A DNA stretch of 64,000 bases from Burkholderia catarinensis (lineage in GTDB: Bacteria > Pseudomonadota > Gammaproteobacteria > Burkholderiales > Burkholderiaceae). Where the stretch lies: contig NZ_MDEQ02000022.1 of assembly GCF_001883705.2 (NCBI RefSeq), forward strand, positions 53,041-117,040. Direction: 5' to 3'. This document shows, in pieces, positions 25,146 to 34,457 of this stretch (the first letter of the stretch is position 1; the number at the start of each line of letters is the position of its first letter). The notes under the pieces were generated by a model that worked only from the letters and a program-made list of their open reading frames with translations, had not been told where the DNA came from and did not search any database. A program made the position numbers and the translations under genes.

Positions 25146-27140
25146 TCAGGCAAGGGCTGAAGTGTCTGACGTCGATGGAACGGTCACTTGGGCGTGCATC
25201 GTGCCTGTAGCGCGGTGATCTTCAAACGGAAGTAGAAAGCCCTTGAGAGCCGCTTTCCCACCCTTCCAGACATTACGATTTTTGGCCATGCGCCTGTTCC
25301 AATCTTCAAATACGTTAGGAATTTCTTTAAAGTCACCGCTGCCCGTGATATCGCCGCCAGAATGGAGCTTGAATATCCGTTCCCGCAATGGAGCAGCATA
25401 GTCCAATCCGGTCGCGCCAATGTTGATCTCACTATCCGCTGTCATGCTGCGCTGGTTCATGTTCGCGCTTCCCACCGTGATAAATACATCGTCAATGATC
25501 ATCAGCTTCGAGTGGATGTAGATTTCACGGTAGGCCATATCTTGACCGGGGATCGGCCCGCTTGCACGCAGTCGGGCAACACTGACCTTGATTCCATAGG
25601 TGGATGCCAGTTCCTGCACACTGGGATGATCGAGAACCTTGGTCTGCGACAAGACCGGACCTATCCCCGTATCCCGTTTGTACGAAACAGTTTTCGCGTC
25701 GGGATAGTCTTGATCCCGATGATTGTCTTTATCGTAGGCCCCCTGATTGGACATTGCCGGGTTGTTCGCTGTCGGATCGCTCGCACCAAACTCGGTGAGC
25801 ATGTCGTAGGTGCGGGGAATCATCCCGTCATCCTCAGGATGCGGGATGACGATGAACATGTACAGGACTCCCATCTCGCTACTGGGTCTTCCGGACTTTT
25901 CCGCCCACGCCTTCCAGTGATCTTTTCGTGTCTCTTTCAGTTGTTGAGCGAAGGTCGGATAGAAGAAATACTGATTCTCCATATAGATGTAGTTGCGCGC
26001 CCAGGAACTCGCATGGAAGTAAAGTTCCTTGATCGTTTTATCCTTATCCCTAGGATGTGTACGAACGATCTGCACAGCGTGATTTGGATTGCCAGGCACT
26101 TTCTGAATATTGCTCGGTATCGCCGCAAGTTCCGGCATCCGGTGTGTATCAGGGGCGTAGTGGTTCCAGTCGCGTGCAAAGTTGTCATACACTCGCTTGA
26201 GCGCAGGACCGAACAGGCGGCACGCATAGTCCTGATAGGGGCGGACATGCTGATAGCCCTTTGTCGGTGCTTGATCCAGCGTTGCCTGCTCGTGAGCCTG
26301 TTCTGCCTCTAGTGTTTTGCTTGTCAGGAATTCCCGCAGAGGATCATCGATAGCGTGCTTCGTCGTGTCCCAGTAGTCGGTCACGGAATTCAGACCCATT
26401 ACATAGCCGACTGCTTTGTAACCGTTCTCGTAGTCGTAGTCGATCACGATTGGTTTCTGATGATGAGTCGGATAGTCCGTCATCAACGGGCGTTCGTTGG
26501 TCGGTAACATCCCCCCTTGCGGCTTGAACTCTTCATCGGCCAGTGCGTGCGTGGCATCCGCCGAATCAACCGAGCGGAATGTCACCAGCAGGTTCTTGTT
26601 TTTGCCACTGCAATTTCCCTTCGGGTGGTGGGTCTTCCACCATTCGATGCAGGTCTTCTGGCGATCCTTGCTGTCGTAAGGCGACTTCGAAGTGCCCACG
26701 ACAAAAGCGGGCAGATGGGTAAACGGGTTGTGCCCGGTGTCGGAGTAGCCTGGGACATTGTTCTGTTTGGCTGAGCCTGTTTCGTCGTACCAGACCATCA
26801 ACCGCACAGTGACGCCTTTGTTCGCGACCTCTTCAAGCAGTTCACCGTACGTCTGGCCGCGTGGCCATTTCGGTTTGCTTTTGTCGCGGATGAGTTCCAT
26901 GCTGGGGTCGAAGCCCCAGCAGCAGAGGTTGACCGAACCCTTCGCAAGCTTCAGGTCATTTGCGATGTTCGCGAACCCTTCTTCCCCACAGACCAGGAAT
27001 TCAAGGTGGTTTTCATAGGTAATCGGCGCAATGTCCTTGCGCTTTTCCAGCAGCCATTGTGCCGATGACTTAGCCTCTCGCGACTGCTCGTCAATCGAGA
27101 CCGCTGCTGGATTTTGGGATTTCAAGATACAGTCGACCAC
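25146..27140 (-). CDS. type VI secretion phospholipase D effector (Tle5 family)
   Basis: This is a 664-residue phospholipase D-superfamily enzyme with both HKD motifs: His227-x-Lys229-x4-Asp234 (HQKPIVID) and His543 in HSKLMIIDD followed by GSANMNQRS. This two-HKD layout without a signal peptide, directly after vgrG, is the Tle5 (PldA/PldB) class that cleaves phospholipids such as phosphatidylethanolamine in the target's membrane after delivery. Translation starts at GTG behind AAGAGGA. It starts 35 bases after the vgrG stop and is coupled to its Sel1-repeat immunity gene. Confidence 0.92.
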   Translation of the reverse strand: MVDCILKSQNPAAVSIDEQSREAKSSAQWLLEKRKDIAPITYENHLEFLVCGEEGFANIANDLKLAKGSVNLCCWGFDPSMELIRDKSKPKWPRGQTYGELLEEVANKGVTVRLMVWYDETGSAKQNNVPGYSDTGHNPFTHLPAFVVGTSKSPYDSKDRQKTCIEWWKTHHPKGNCSGKNKNLLVTFRSVDSADATHALADEEFKPQGGMLPTNERPLMTDYPTHHQKPIVIDYDYENGYKAVGYVMGLNSVTDYWDTTKHAIDDPLREFLTSKTLEAEQAHEQATLDQAPTKGYQHVRPYQDYACRLFGPALKRVYDNFARDWNHYAPDTHRMPELAAIPSNIQKVPGNPNHAVQIVRTHPRDKDKTIKELYFHASSWARNYIYMENQYFFYPTFAQQLKETRKDHWKAWAEKSGRPSSEMGVLYMFIVIPHPEDDGMIPRTYDMLTEFGASDPTANNPAMSNQGAYDKDNHRDQDYPDAKTVSYKRDTGIGPVLSQTKVLDHPSVQELASTYGIKVSVARLRASGPIPGQDMAYREIYIHSKLMIIDDVFITVGSANMNQRSMTADSEINIGATGLDYAAPLRERIFKLHSGGDITGSGDFKEIPNVFEDWNRRMAKNRNVWKGGKAALKGFLLPFEDHRATGTMHAQVTVPSTSDTSALA

Positions 27141-27175
27141 GTTCAGGTCCTCTTTGTCAGTGGGTCAGGATGCAG

Positions 27176-29893
27176 TTATCCGTCCAGCCGTTCGCCTCGG
27201 TTGGTTCGCTGGTCGTGGTGATCGGGATCACCTTGCAGCGCGTCCTTGACCTTCAGATCAAACTGTCCGCCATTGGCAAGTTTGACCTGATAGGCCGGCG
27301 TACCAGGCTCATGATCATTCACGACGACACGTCCGAATTCGTCCGTCACGCCTTGTCCGATTTTTGCGCCACCCTTGTACAGATCGAACGGTTCGCTAAC
27401 ATACTGGTGCGCCTCGCCGGGCAGCGCCCCTAACGCGAAATGCAGTTGCTCCTTCTCCGGAGGCAATGCCGGAATATTCGGTGTGCTGACGCTATCTGGT
27501 CCGGTAAGGGTGCGGCTCGCCGAGTGCACTTCGAAGCCGCCCGATGTGCCGCTCTTGATCAGTCCTGCCGTCCAGCGTGTATAACTGCCGCCGCCGTTGA
27601 TCTCGACTTCCTGCTGGGCGCTGATGGTGATTTTGTTAGCGGTCACCGTCACGTTCAGTTTTGCGAGCAGATTGATGCTGTCCTTCAGCGCCTTCACATC
27701 GATGTCGCCTGCCGCTGCAACGAGCCGCATGCCCGCTTCGGCGACGAACAGACGCAACGCCCGGCGCGCGCTCGCGAAGAAGCCGCCGCCGGTGCTCACG
27801 GAGACGTGCTCACCGGTCGTGACTGCCGTGCTCTTGCCGCTGCTCAGGTGAATTTGTTCCGGCGTGCTGGCGGCGACACCCGCGGGACTCGCCAACACCA
27901 GATGCGGCTGCTCGAACTGCTTCAATGTCCCACCGCCCTGGATGCCTTTCGCCTGTGCCTTCAGGGTGCCGGCAACCGTTTTTTGCTCGCCGTCCTGCGC
28001 GCCCGCCGATTGCGCGGACTGTGCGAGGCTCGCTGCGGTGTCCTGGGCGTTTGCCAATTGGAGGTTGACCTCATCGACGCTGAACGCGTCGCCGGTCGCG
28101 CCGGGGCGGGGATGGGTCGTCAGCAGCAGCCCGCGCGCACCACGTACGGCTGCATTGCCGTCAGTGCGAAGCTCGACCCCTTCGCCACGCTTCTCGCCGC
28201 GACCGGCCGGTTCGCTCACGCGCGTGATATAGCCTGCGTGGAAGCCCGATTCGAGGTGGTCACTGCGTATCTGCGTCTGCACTTGCCCCTGGGTGTCGTC
28301 CTTCAGCCAGACGTTGTTCTGTACACCGCCGATTTCCTTGCTGACGAATCCCGATAGCGGGTGCTGGTCGGGCAGGTTCCACTGCGGCCGATTCGTGCCG
28401 TTCCCGACTCGCGCCGTGATGATCGGCCGGTCCGCATCGCCATCGAGGAACGAGACGACCGCTTCATCGCCGATTCTGGGAAGTTGGATACCTCCGAAGC
28501 CGCCGCTTGCCCACGGCTGCGCGACACGCACCCAGCACGAGCTGCGCTCATTGCGCTCGCCGATCCGGTCCCAATGGAACTGGACCTTCACACGACCGAA
28601 CTCGTCGGTATAGATTTCCTGGCCCTGCGGCCCGACGACAGTTGCCGTCTGCATCTGCATGACGGGCTTGCGGTGTTCGAATGGGCTTCGAAATGGAACA
28701 GACTTGCGTTGCGTTTCGATCTCGACGGAATAAAAACCCGTGGAGCCGTCGGGATGGGTGACGCCAGCCGCCCCCGTCGCGTTTTCCAGCCTGCCTTGCA
28801 GGCTGCCGGGTAAATTCGCATGGTGGCTGGATCCCGGAAGATTGTTTTCAATCAGCCAGGCGGCTTCGATGACCACGAACTCGCGTCGGGCAGCGGAATC
28901 CTGGTCATGCTGCGGGTGTCCGGTTAGTTCGAACCATCGTCCTGCATCCACTCCACGCAGGCCGCCCGTGCCATAGAAGCGTTTTGCGCGTGACTCCCAT
29001 TCCTCCATGCGGATTTTGGTCAGGTGCTCGCCGCGATCGTCCTTCAGGTACGTATAGGGGCCGGTGTATTCGTAGACTTCCAGTTCCTCCGGCAACTCGT
29101 GCGACACCGTAGGCACATGGGTGCCTTTCGGATTGGCGAGCGACGATGGGCTCTTATAATCAAACGTACGCGTTGCCAAAACTGCGCTATGCAGGTTTCG
29201 CATGCCCGACCAGTGCAGCAGCGCGTCAACCTCGCTGTTCATGCCGTCGTGCGAGAACGGCACCGTCTGCGGGGCGAGCGGTTCACATGTATCCAAGCGG
29301 TCGGTGATCGTCAGCGTGTGCGCCTTGCCGTCCTCGGCCTGTGTCCAGATAGCGAACAGTCCTTCCGATTCCATCAGCCGGTGGACAAAGGTCCAGTCGT
29401 CCTCATATTGCGTGCAGTACGAACGCGGTTCGAGCGGTTTCGAAAGCGCGAATCTGAACTGGCCTTTCGCCTGGGCATGCGCATTGAAAACGTCGGTCAG
29501 GATTTCATCGACCGGCTTGTCCTGCCAGATGCGCTGGTCGCGGCGGAACTTAAGGAAATTCATCCACGACGCAAAACGGATCTGGTAACTGGTCAATCCG
29601 CCTTCTGATCCCAGTCGCCGGACCGAATAAACATAACCGTGGCGGGGGAGATAGGATTGATTAGCCTGCTGGAGCCAGAGGGTGACAGACTGACCGATTA
29701 ACTGTTTCAGCTTGATATTGCTGCTGGTCGACTGGACATCGAGAGTGAACTCAAAATGCCGACCAATGCGCGACCATCCCGCGACACGTTGCGGTAACAG
29801 CACGTTGGGGCCAAGCGGTGTATCGAGCTTGACCAGTCTCTCACTCTGGATCAGGCCGCCCTGAATCGCCCTCAGAATATCCTGCGCGCTCAT
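27176..29893 (-). CDS. vgrG: type VI secretion spike protein VgrG
   Basis: This is a 905-residue VgrG. The gp27-like region (residues 1 to about 380) is followed by the gp5/OB-fold hallmark DEFGRVKVQFHWDR and SCWVRVAQPWAS, then IQLPRIGDEAVVSFLDGD and TGRVGNG-like needle entry. A DUF2345 needle region (about 590-760) and a C-terminal beta-rich extension with FDLYKGGAKIGQGVTDEFGR follow; the latter probably docks the phospholipase. It heads the island's operon. No tss structural genes are in the window, so it is an orphan VgrG that must use a secretion machine encoded elsewhere. Confidence 0.95.
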   Translation of the reverse strand: MSAQDILRAIQGGLIQSERLVKLDTPLGPNVLLPQRVAGWSRIGRHFEFTLDVQSTSSNIKLKQLIGQSVTLWLQQANQSYLPRHGYVYSVRRLGSEGGLTSYQIRFASWMNFLKFRRDQRIWQDKPVDEILTDVFNAHAQAKGQFRFALSKPLEPRSYCTQYEDDWTFVHRLMESEGLFAIWTQAEDGKAHTLTITDRLDTCEPLAPQTVPFSHDGMNSEVDALLHWSGMRNLHSAVLATRTFDYKSPSSLANPKGTHVPTVSHELPEELEVYEYTGPYTYLKDDRGEHLTKIRMEEWESRAKRFYGTGGLRGVDAGRWFELTGHPQHDQDSAARREFVVIEAAWLIENNLPGSSHHANLPGSLQGRLENATGAAGVTHPDGSTGFYSVEIETQRKSVPFRSPFEHRKPVMQMQTATVVGPQGQEIYTDEFGRVKVQFHWDRIGERNERSSCWVRVAQPWASGGFGGIQLPRIGDEAVVSFLDGDADRPIITARVGNGTNRPQWNLPDQHPLSGFVSKEIGGVQNNVWLKDDTQGQVQTQIRSDHLESGFHAGYITRVSEPAGRGEKRGEGVELRTDGNAAVRGARGLLLTTHPRPGATGDAFSVDEVNLQLANAQDTAASLAQSAQSAGAQDGEQKTVAGTLKAQAKGIQGGGTLKQFEQPHLVLASPAGVAASTPEQIHLSSGKSTAVTTGEHVSVSTGGGFFASARRALRLFVAEAGMRLVAAAGDIDVKALKDSINLLAKLNVTVTANKITISAQQEVEINGGGSYTRWTAGLIKSGTSGGFEVHSASRTLTGPDSVSTPNIPALPPEKEQLHFALGALPGEAHQYVSEPFDLYKGGAKIGQGVTDEFGRVVVNDHEPGTPAYQVKLANGGQFDLKVKDALQGDPDHHDQRTNRGERLDG

Positions 29894-30087
29894 GTTCCGT
29901 CCCTTTATTATATTTGCCCACTTATCGTCATTAATTTGACATGCTGGACCGGCCGATTCTACTGCCTATTGACCTGACGATTGCTAAAAATAGCAAGGTG
30001 TAGAACGTCAACGCTTGTGACGCGTCACGAGGTTGTTTCTCGACGCGGGAAGTCTGGCCATCGGCGCAACATCGCCGAGCCCGGCTA
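29894..30087. other. AT-rich upstream region of vgrG
   Basis: On the minus strand it has TATAAT at 29908-29913 and a GGGACGG ribosome site before the vgrG ATG. The hexamer is so close to the ATG that it may not be the real -10. It joins the IS481 remnant on the other side. Confidence 0.35.
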
Positions 30088-30440
30088 CCACGCTACTGCG
30101 TCGCGCAAGAACTGCACGGCACTGCGCTTCGTCTCGTCGGAGTACATCGCCGTAAAGGCAATCCGGGTGTGATCGTCCACGGCGACGAACAGCTACTTCC
30201 GGCCAACGCCATCCGCCGTATCGTGCCGATGGCCAGGACGCACGATACGACCGAGCTTCTTGATGTCGATGTGCAGCAAGTCGCCCCGCGCCTCGTGTTC
30301 GTAGCGCTAAATTGGTTCACGCGGTTGCGGATCGCTCAACCGGGACAGTCCGGCAAGCGCCAGCAGGCGGCTGACGGTGGAAGCAGGCACGCCCATCTGT
30401 CGGGCGGATTGATGCGGGAATCTCCGCCGCGCGTCGGTGC
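30088..30440 (-). pseudogene. decayed IS481-family transposase fragment
   Basis: Minus-strand translation gives STVSRLLALAGLSRLSDPQP, then, after an in-frame stop, RYEHEARGDLLHIDIKKLGR, then another stop and LFVAVDDHTRIAFTAMYSDE. These are the helix-turn-helix and DDE integrase core of IS481 transposases (GDLLHIDIKKLGRI contains the first catalytic Asp). At least two stops interrupt it and the C-terminal part, with the remaining catalytic residues, is missing, so it is dead. It sits between vgrG and the orphan immunity gene and probably marks the recombination edge of the island. Confidence 0.82.
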
Positions 30441-30488
30441 GGTGGAGTCATTCGATTCAGCACGCGCCCCCGCCTCGCCCGCCTCCGG

Positions 30489-31526
30489 TCAGACCGCGCC
30501 CGGTCGCGCGCGTAGGCTGTTCACCAGCGTGTCCCACGTCTGCAGCGCCGCCGCCTCATCGACCGGCGCGGTGGACCGGTCCGGCGGCAGATCGCTGCGC
30601 GCCGGCGCACCCAGCAGCAGTTCGACCGAGGTATGCGGCTGCGCCACCGTCGCGGGATTCCCCGGCGCGAGCAGGTAGAAGCGGTACACCGTGACGTCGC
30701 CGTCCTTCAGCGCGAACAGCACTTCCTCGGCGTCCATGCCGGCCACCGTCCGTTTGCCCTGCCGCAGGATACGATAGCTGCCGGGCATGCGATCGAGTTT
30801 CGCACGCAACGCGGACAGATTGCTGGTGAGCGGCTGGGCTTGATCCCCATCCACCGCGTCGCGCAACTTGATCACCAGCAGCGCCGGCCGGCCCGGCATC
30901 AGCGCGAACGACTGGCTCACTTCTTCCGTGTAGGTCGACGGTCCGGTAACAATCCCGCCGTCGAAGCAGAAACCCGATTCCGTCGGCACGGTCCAGTTAT
31001 CGCGCACCTTGATGCGGCGGTAGGTGTCGTTATAGATGCTTTCGGCTCGGTCCAGCACATCCGCGCCGATCATGCCCGTCGTATGGACGAGCGTGCGGTT
31101 CGCGAACAGATAGCCCTCGGTATCGAACGGCAATGTTGCCGCCTTCGCCACCGCATCGTTGAAGACGAAAATCCGCGAATGCAGCACCGGAGAAAACGCC
31201 TTTTCCAGCCACGCATGCCCCGTCATCTCCTTCAGATTGACGGGATTCACGCGTTGCTTGGTGCGAAGTTCCGTCTCGCGCGCCGTGACCTTGGCGTCGT
31301 AGGTCTCCACCGGCACGTTGTGCGTCGTGACGAGTTTTTCTCCGCGGTAGTTGTAACTCTCATTCGAGATCTCGCTCGAAACGGGCCGATCGAACACGAG
31401 GCGACCGATGCACCACGGACGTACTTTGGACAGCAGAGGATTATTTGTCGCCGGTTCAACGGAAAACGCCAGGGAGCAAGTACACAGACCCGCCAGCAAC
31501 AAGAACAAGCGAACGAAACGAACCAT
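30489..31526 (-). CDS. exported Tli4-like type VI immunity protein (orphan)
   Basis: This is a 345-residue exported protein with a signal peptide in the first 24 residues (VRFVRLFLLLAGLCTCSLAF). The mature part resembles the Tli4 family of lipase-immunity proteins: an early region with RPWCIGRLVFDRP, paired WTVPTESGFCFDGGIVTG-type segments and a C-terminal half containing DGDVTVYRFYLLAPG. Tli4 proteins protect against Tle4 phospholipases in the periplasm. No Tle4 gene is adjacent; only the IS481 remnant lies between it and vgrG. The ATG at 31526 has a GGGAG site and begins the signal peptide; longer in-frame starts are unlikely. Confidence 0.6.
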   Translation of the reverse strand: MVRFVRLFLLLAGLCTCSLAFSVEPATNNPLLSKVRPWCIGRLVFDRPVSSEISNESYNYRGEKLVTTHNVPVETYDAKVTARETELRTKQRVNPVNLKEMTGHAWLEKAFSPVLHSRIFVFNDAVAKAATLPFDTEGYLFANRTLVHTTGMIGADVLDRAESIYNDTYRRIKVRDNWTVPTESGFCFDGGIVTGPSTYTEEVSQSFALMPGRPALLVIKLRDAVDGDQAQPLTSNLSALRAKLDRMPGSYRILRQGKRTVAGMDAEEVLFALKDGDVTVYRFYLLAPGNPATVAQPHTSVELLLGAPARSDLPPDRSTAPVDEAAALQTWDTLVNSLRARPGAV

Positions 31527-31766
31527 CACGATCTCCCGGCCCCTCGTGCATTCTTCACGATCTGCACCACACTGTATGCGGACTTGCACGGTGTTCGCCC
31601 TTGCCCAGGTCGGGCAGCAGCCTGGCCGCGCAATGCCCTGACTCCGGCACATCGGCCGACACGTCGCCCCCCATGGTATCGCCGGCCCTGCATGACTCGG
31701 CCACCGACATGACGATCGCCCGGCTGACCGGCCCTCGCGGCAAACGCGGTAGCGACGCGTGTCGCC

Positions 31767-32399
31767 TCAAACGTTCGACACCAGCAGCCTGATCCCCGCC
31801 ACGCCGAACACGACGGCCAGACACGCTTCCATCGCGCGCCGGCCGCGCACGTACAGCCGGCGCGCACCGTCCATCGAGAACACGAGCGCATAGCCGCCGA
31901 ACACCACGCACCCGATCACGAGGCAGCCCGGCACGACGGCGCCGTGCGACGCACCCGCGCCGTTCGACGACAGCGCGACGATCGACACCCACACGAGGAT
32001 GGCTTTCGGATTGGTCAGATGCAGCATCGCGCCGCGCGCATAGAAACGCGACAACCGCTGCTCGCCCGCCGCGTTCGGCGACGTCGCCGCCTTGCCCGAC
32101 AGCGCCGTGCGCCCCGACTTGAACGCGAGCCACAGCAGATACAGCCCGCCGAAGAGCTTGATCGCGACCAGCAGTTTCGACCACGCGAGCAGCGCGGCCG
32201 ACACGCCGAGCGCCGCCACCGTCGCCCAGAACATCGACCCCGACATGACGCCGAGCGCGAACGCCAGCGCTGCCTTGCGGCCCTGGTTCGCGGCGACCGA
32301 CATGATCGCGAGATTGCTCGGCCCGGGGCTGGCCGTACCGATGAAATAAGCCGTGTAGGCCAGCAGCAGGTTGGCCGAGAAAAAGGCGTGGACGCTCAT
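31767..32399 (-). CDS. LysE/RhtB-family amino-acid exporter
   Basis: This 210-residue inner-membrane protein has six hydrophobic segments. The family start AYFIGTASPGPSNLAIMS (with the conserved PGP) and the KAILVWVSIVAL helix are clear. Such proteins export amino acids such as lysine, homoserine or threonine, or other small metabolites. The start has GCGAGG six bases upstream. It stands alone; no regulator is adjacent. Confidence 0.92.
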   Translation of the reverse strand: MSVHAFFSANLLLAYTAYFIGTASPGPSNLAIMSVAANQGRKAALAFALGVMSGSMFWATVAALGVSAALLAWSKLLVAIKLFGGLYLLWLAFKSGRTALSGKAATSPNAAGEQRLSRFYARGAMLHLTNPKAILVWVSIVALSSNGAGASHGAVVPGCLVIGCVVFGGYALVFSMDGARRLYVRGRRAMEACLAVVFGVAGIRLLVSNV

Positions 32400-32987
32400 G
32401 TCGAACCTCGCAGGGATGATCCGGAGATTGTTGGCAAAGGCACACCGTCTGCCCATGGACAGTTGGCCCGCAATTCGCTGGGCCAGTTGGACGGTCACGC
32501 ACCGGATCACCGCTCGCGAATCCGTCTCGGTTTTGAAACACCCGGCGTATCCGCCACGGTTTCCGCTGACCAATGATGGCCGTCCCGTACCGCCGCGCCC
32601 GGCCGACCGAACGCATTGCAGGCGCGGCGGCGCGCGCGAACCGGTACGTCGGGCCGTCCGCCGGCGGAAACGCGCAATGCGTTTTATGCCCGCGTTACGT
32701 TACATCCTTGAAGCATTTCGCCTCGCCGAGCCGCTCCGTGCACCGGACGTCCACCGCGCCCCGCGTAGGGATGCACGCCTCGTCCGCCTCCGCAACCCAG
32801 TACCGGCGGGACTCGCGCCCCCCGCCGTATCACGGCTCAACATGGTTCGACGATCGTCTTGCGGCGCTGGTACGGAACCTGCATTCCGTTCGGATGAAAG
32901 CCGCGCCATCGCCGCGCGGACATGAACCCATCTTCGGGCGCGTCCACGGATACGCCCGAACGATCTGCCCAAGCAACGAGGCCCGTC
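32400..32987. other. 588-base intergenic region
   Basis: It lies between divergently transcribed genes (LysE exporter and a small hypothetical). I see no RNA gene, palindrome or convincing frame. Confidence 0.4.
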
Positions 32988-33311
32988 ATGGATGCGCTGC
33001 CCAACTCGTCCGATACGTCGTTCCAGCTCTTTCTCGCGAAGGTGCTCGAACAGCCGCTGCCCGACTGGACCGAAAAACAGCAGATGGAACTCGAGATGGC
33101 GCGCACGCTGTCCACCGAAATGGTTCAGCTCGCCGAAGACATGCGCAGCCGCACGCCCGATCTCGCGCGCTGCCTCGTGCTGCTGCGCTACGCGAAGGTG
33201 CTCGACTTCATGCTGACGTCGCTCGCCGCGCACCGCGACATTCATCCGCAGACGCTGCGCACGCTGTTCCGGCTCGCGAACCTGAAAGTCGACGATGCGT
33301 ATCCGGTTTGA
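32988..33311 (+). CDS. small conserved-type hypothetical protein
   Basis: This is a 107-residue, mainly helical cytoplasmic protein (WTEKQQMELEMARTLSTEMV; LLRYAKVLDFMLTSLAAHRD). There is no signal or membrane segment. The ATG at 32988 has GAGG six bases upstream; an alternative in-frame ATG at 32922 would add 22 disordered residues. I do not recognise a function. The coding character (third-position GC, balanced amino acids) supports a real gene. Confidence 0.6.
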   Translation: MDALPNSSDTSFQLFLAKVLEQPLPDWTEKQQMELEMARTLSTEMVQLAEDMRSRTPDLARCLVLLRYAKVLDFMLTSLAAHRDIHPQTLRTLFRLANLKVDDAYPV

Positions 33312-33399
33312 GCCGGCACAACGCATCGATTGCCGCACACGACGATCGCAGCCACGCCGGCCATTCACGCTTGGCCCGCATGCACGATAACCTCGCCGC

Positions 33400-33639
33400 A
33401 TGAGCGTCAGGAATCGAAAGTCCCGGCTGGCCGGCGAACCCGGCGTGTTCGTGAAGCGATACGGGCGCGCGGCGCAGAAGCATTCCGATCCGAACGATCG
33501 CCGCTACGATCACGACATCGAGCGAACGATGACGCGGTTGCCGCCGGCCGACCTTTCCGATCTGCTGGCCGACGGTGACGACAGCGAAAGCGAAGTGGGC
33601 GCCGCACCCGGTTCCGTCCATGCAAGGCGCACCCCGTGA
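33400..33639 (+). CDS. small basic hypothetical protein
   Basis: This is a 79-residue protein with a basic N-terminus (RNRKSRLAGEPGVFVKRYGR), a central DPNDRRYDHDIERTM segment and an acidic end. The middle looks like a conserved Burkholderia small-protein motif, but I cannot give a function. It lies 88 bases after the previous small gene on the same strand and 90 before the DUF2946 gene. Confidence 0.5.
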   Translation: MSVRNRKSRLAGEPGVFVKRYGRAAQKHSDPNDRRYDHDIERTMTRLPPADLSDLLADGDDSESEVGAAPGSVHARRTP

Positions 33640-33729
33640 ACGTTGCCCGCTTCGACCGGATCTGACCGGCCATCCCCATCGGCGCTGCGCGCCGGCCCCT
33701 CCCCGCAAACGGATGTACAATCGCGCGCC

Positions 33730-34215
33730 ATGAACGCACTTCGCCGCTTCCTGCTCCGGCAAGGCGTCGCGCGACAGCTTCTGTGGGGTTTCCTCCTCGT
33801 GACGCTGCTGTCCCGCGCGCTGATGTCGGGCGCCGTGATGCTCGATCCGGACGGTCCGGGCGCGGGCTCGGTGGTGCTGTGTTCGGGCCGCGGCCCGCTG
33901 ATCGTCGACGTGGCGGCATTGACTGCCCGTTTCGATGCCGGCGCGCCGATCACGCCGGCCAACGATGCGCTGGCGCTCGTCGATGCGCTCAAACACGACG
34001 CGCATGCCGACAAAACAGCGTCCTCCGGGAACGGCGACAGCTTCTGCGCATTTGGCGCCGCGCTGTTCACGGCACTCGCGTCGTTCGTGCTGCTGGTGCT
34101 GCTGTTTCCCGCCGCCGCGCCGCGGCGGTTCCGGGTTCACTTCGACTGCCTTCCCTTCGTGCGATCGATCTTCGACGATCGCCCGCCCTCCCGCGCCCCT
34201 CCTCTGTTCTGCTGA
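33730..34215 (+). CDS. DUF2946-family membrane-associated protein
   Basis: This is a 161-residue protein with an N-terminal hydrophobic segment (LLWGFLLVTLLSRALMSGAV), a CSG motif in VVLCSGRGPLIVDV, a second Cys in DSFCAFGAALFTALASF and a second hydrophobic helix. DUF2946 genes typically precede TonB-dependent receptor and PepSY genes in copper- or siderophore-linked clusters, which fits the neighbours here. The start is the ATG at 33730. Metal binding by the Cys residues is inference. Confidence 0.75.
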   Translation: MNALRRFLLRQGVARQLLWGFLLVTLLSRALMSGAVMLDPDGPGAGSVVLCSGRGPLIVDVAALTARFDAGAPITPANDALALVDALKHDAHADKTASSGNGDSFCAFGAALFTALASFVLLVLLFPAAAPRRFRVHFDCLPFVRSIFDDRPPSRAPPLFC

Positions 34216-34229
34216 ACGTTCCGCCCCGC

Positions 34230-34257
34230 GGCTCATGCACGTCGACGTGCACGAGCC
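34230..34257 (+). promoter_or_regulatory. long stem-loop between DUF2946 and PepSY genes
   Basis: A 12-position stem with a single mismatch (34230-34241 with 34246-34257) closes a TCGA loop. There is no U-tract, so it may be an attenuator, processing site or mRNA stabiliser rather than a terminator. Confidence 0.4.
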
Positions 34258-34457
34258 TTCACGCCGTTCGTTTCATACGACCTGATTCAAGCGTTCACCC
34301 GAATGCCCGCGCCGCGCGGGCGACGTCGCCCTGCGCACCGCTTGCGCATGACGCCGCGTCGCCCGTTCCGTCGACGCGCGCAGGCGGGTGTGCCGCACGT
34401 TGACGACAGCCGGCCCGCGCCGGTCGCGCCGATCAACGAACCTGAGGAGCTGACACC

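Noticed and set aside
29908..29913. TATAAT as the vgrG -10 promoter element
   Set aside because: It is about 15 bases from the ATG, leaving almost no leader for the ribosome site, and no -35 at the right spacing was found.
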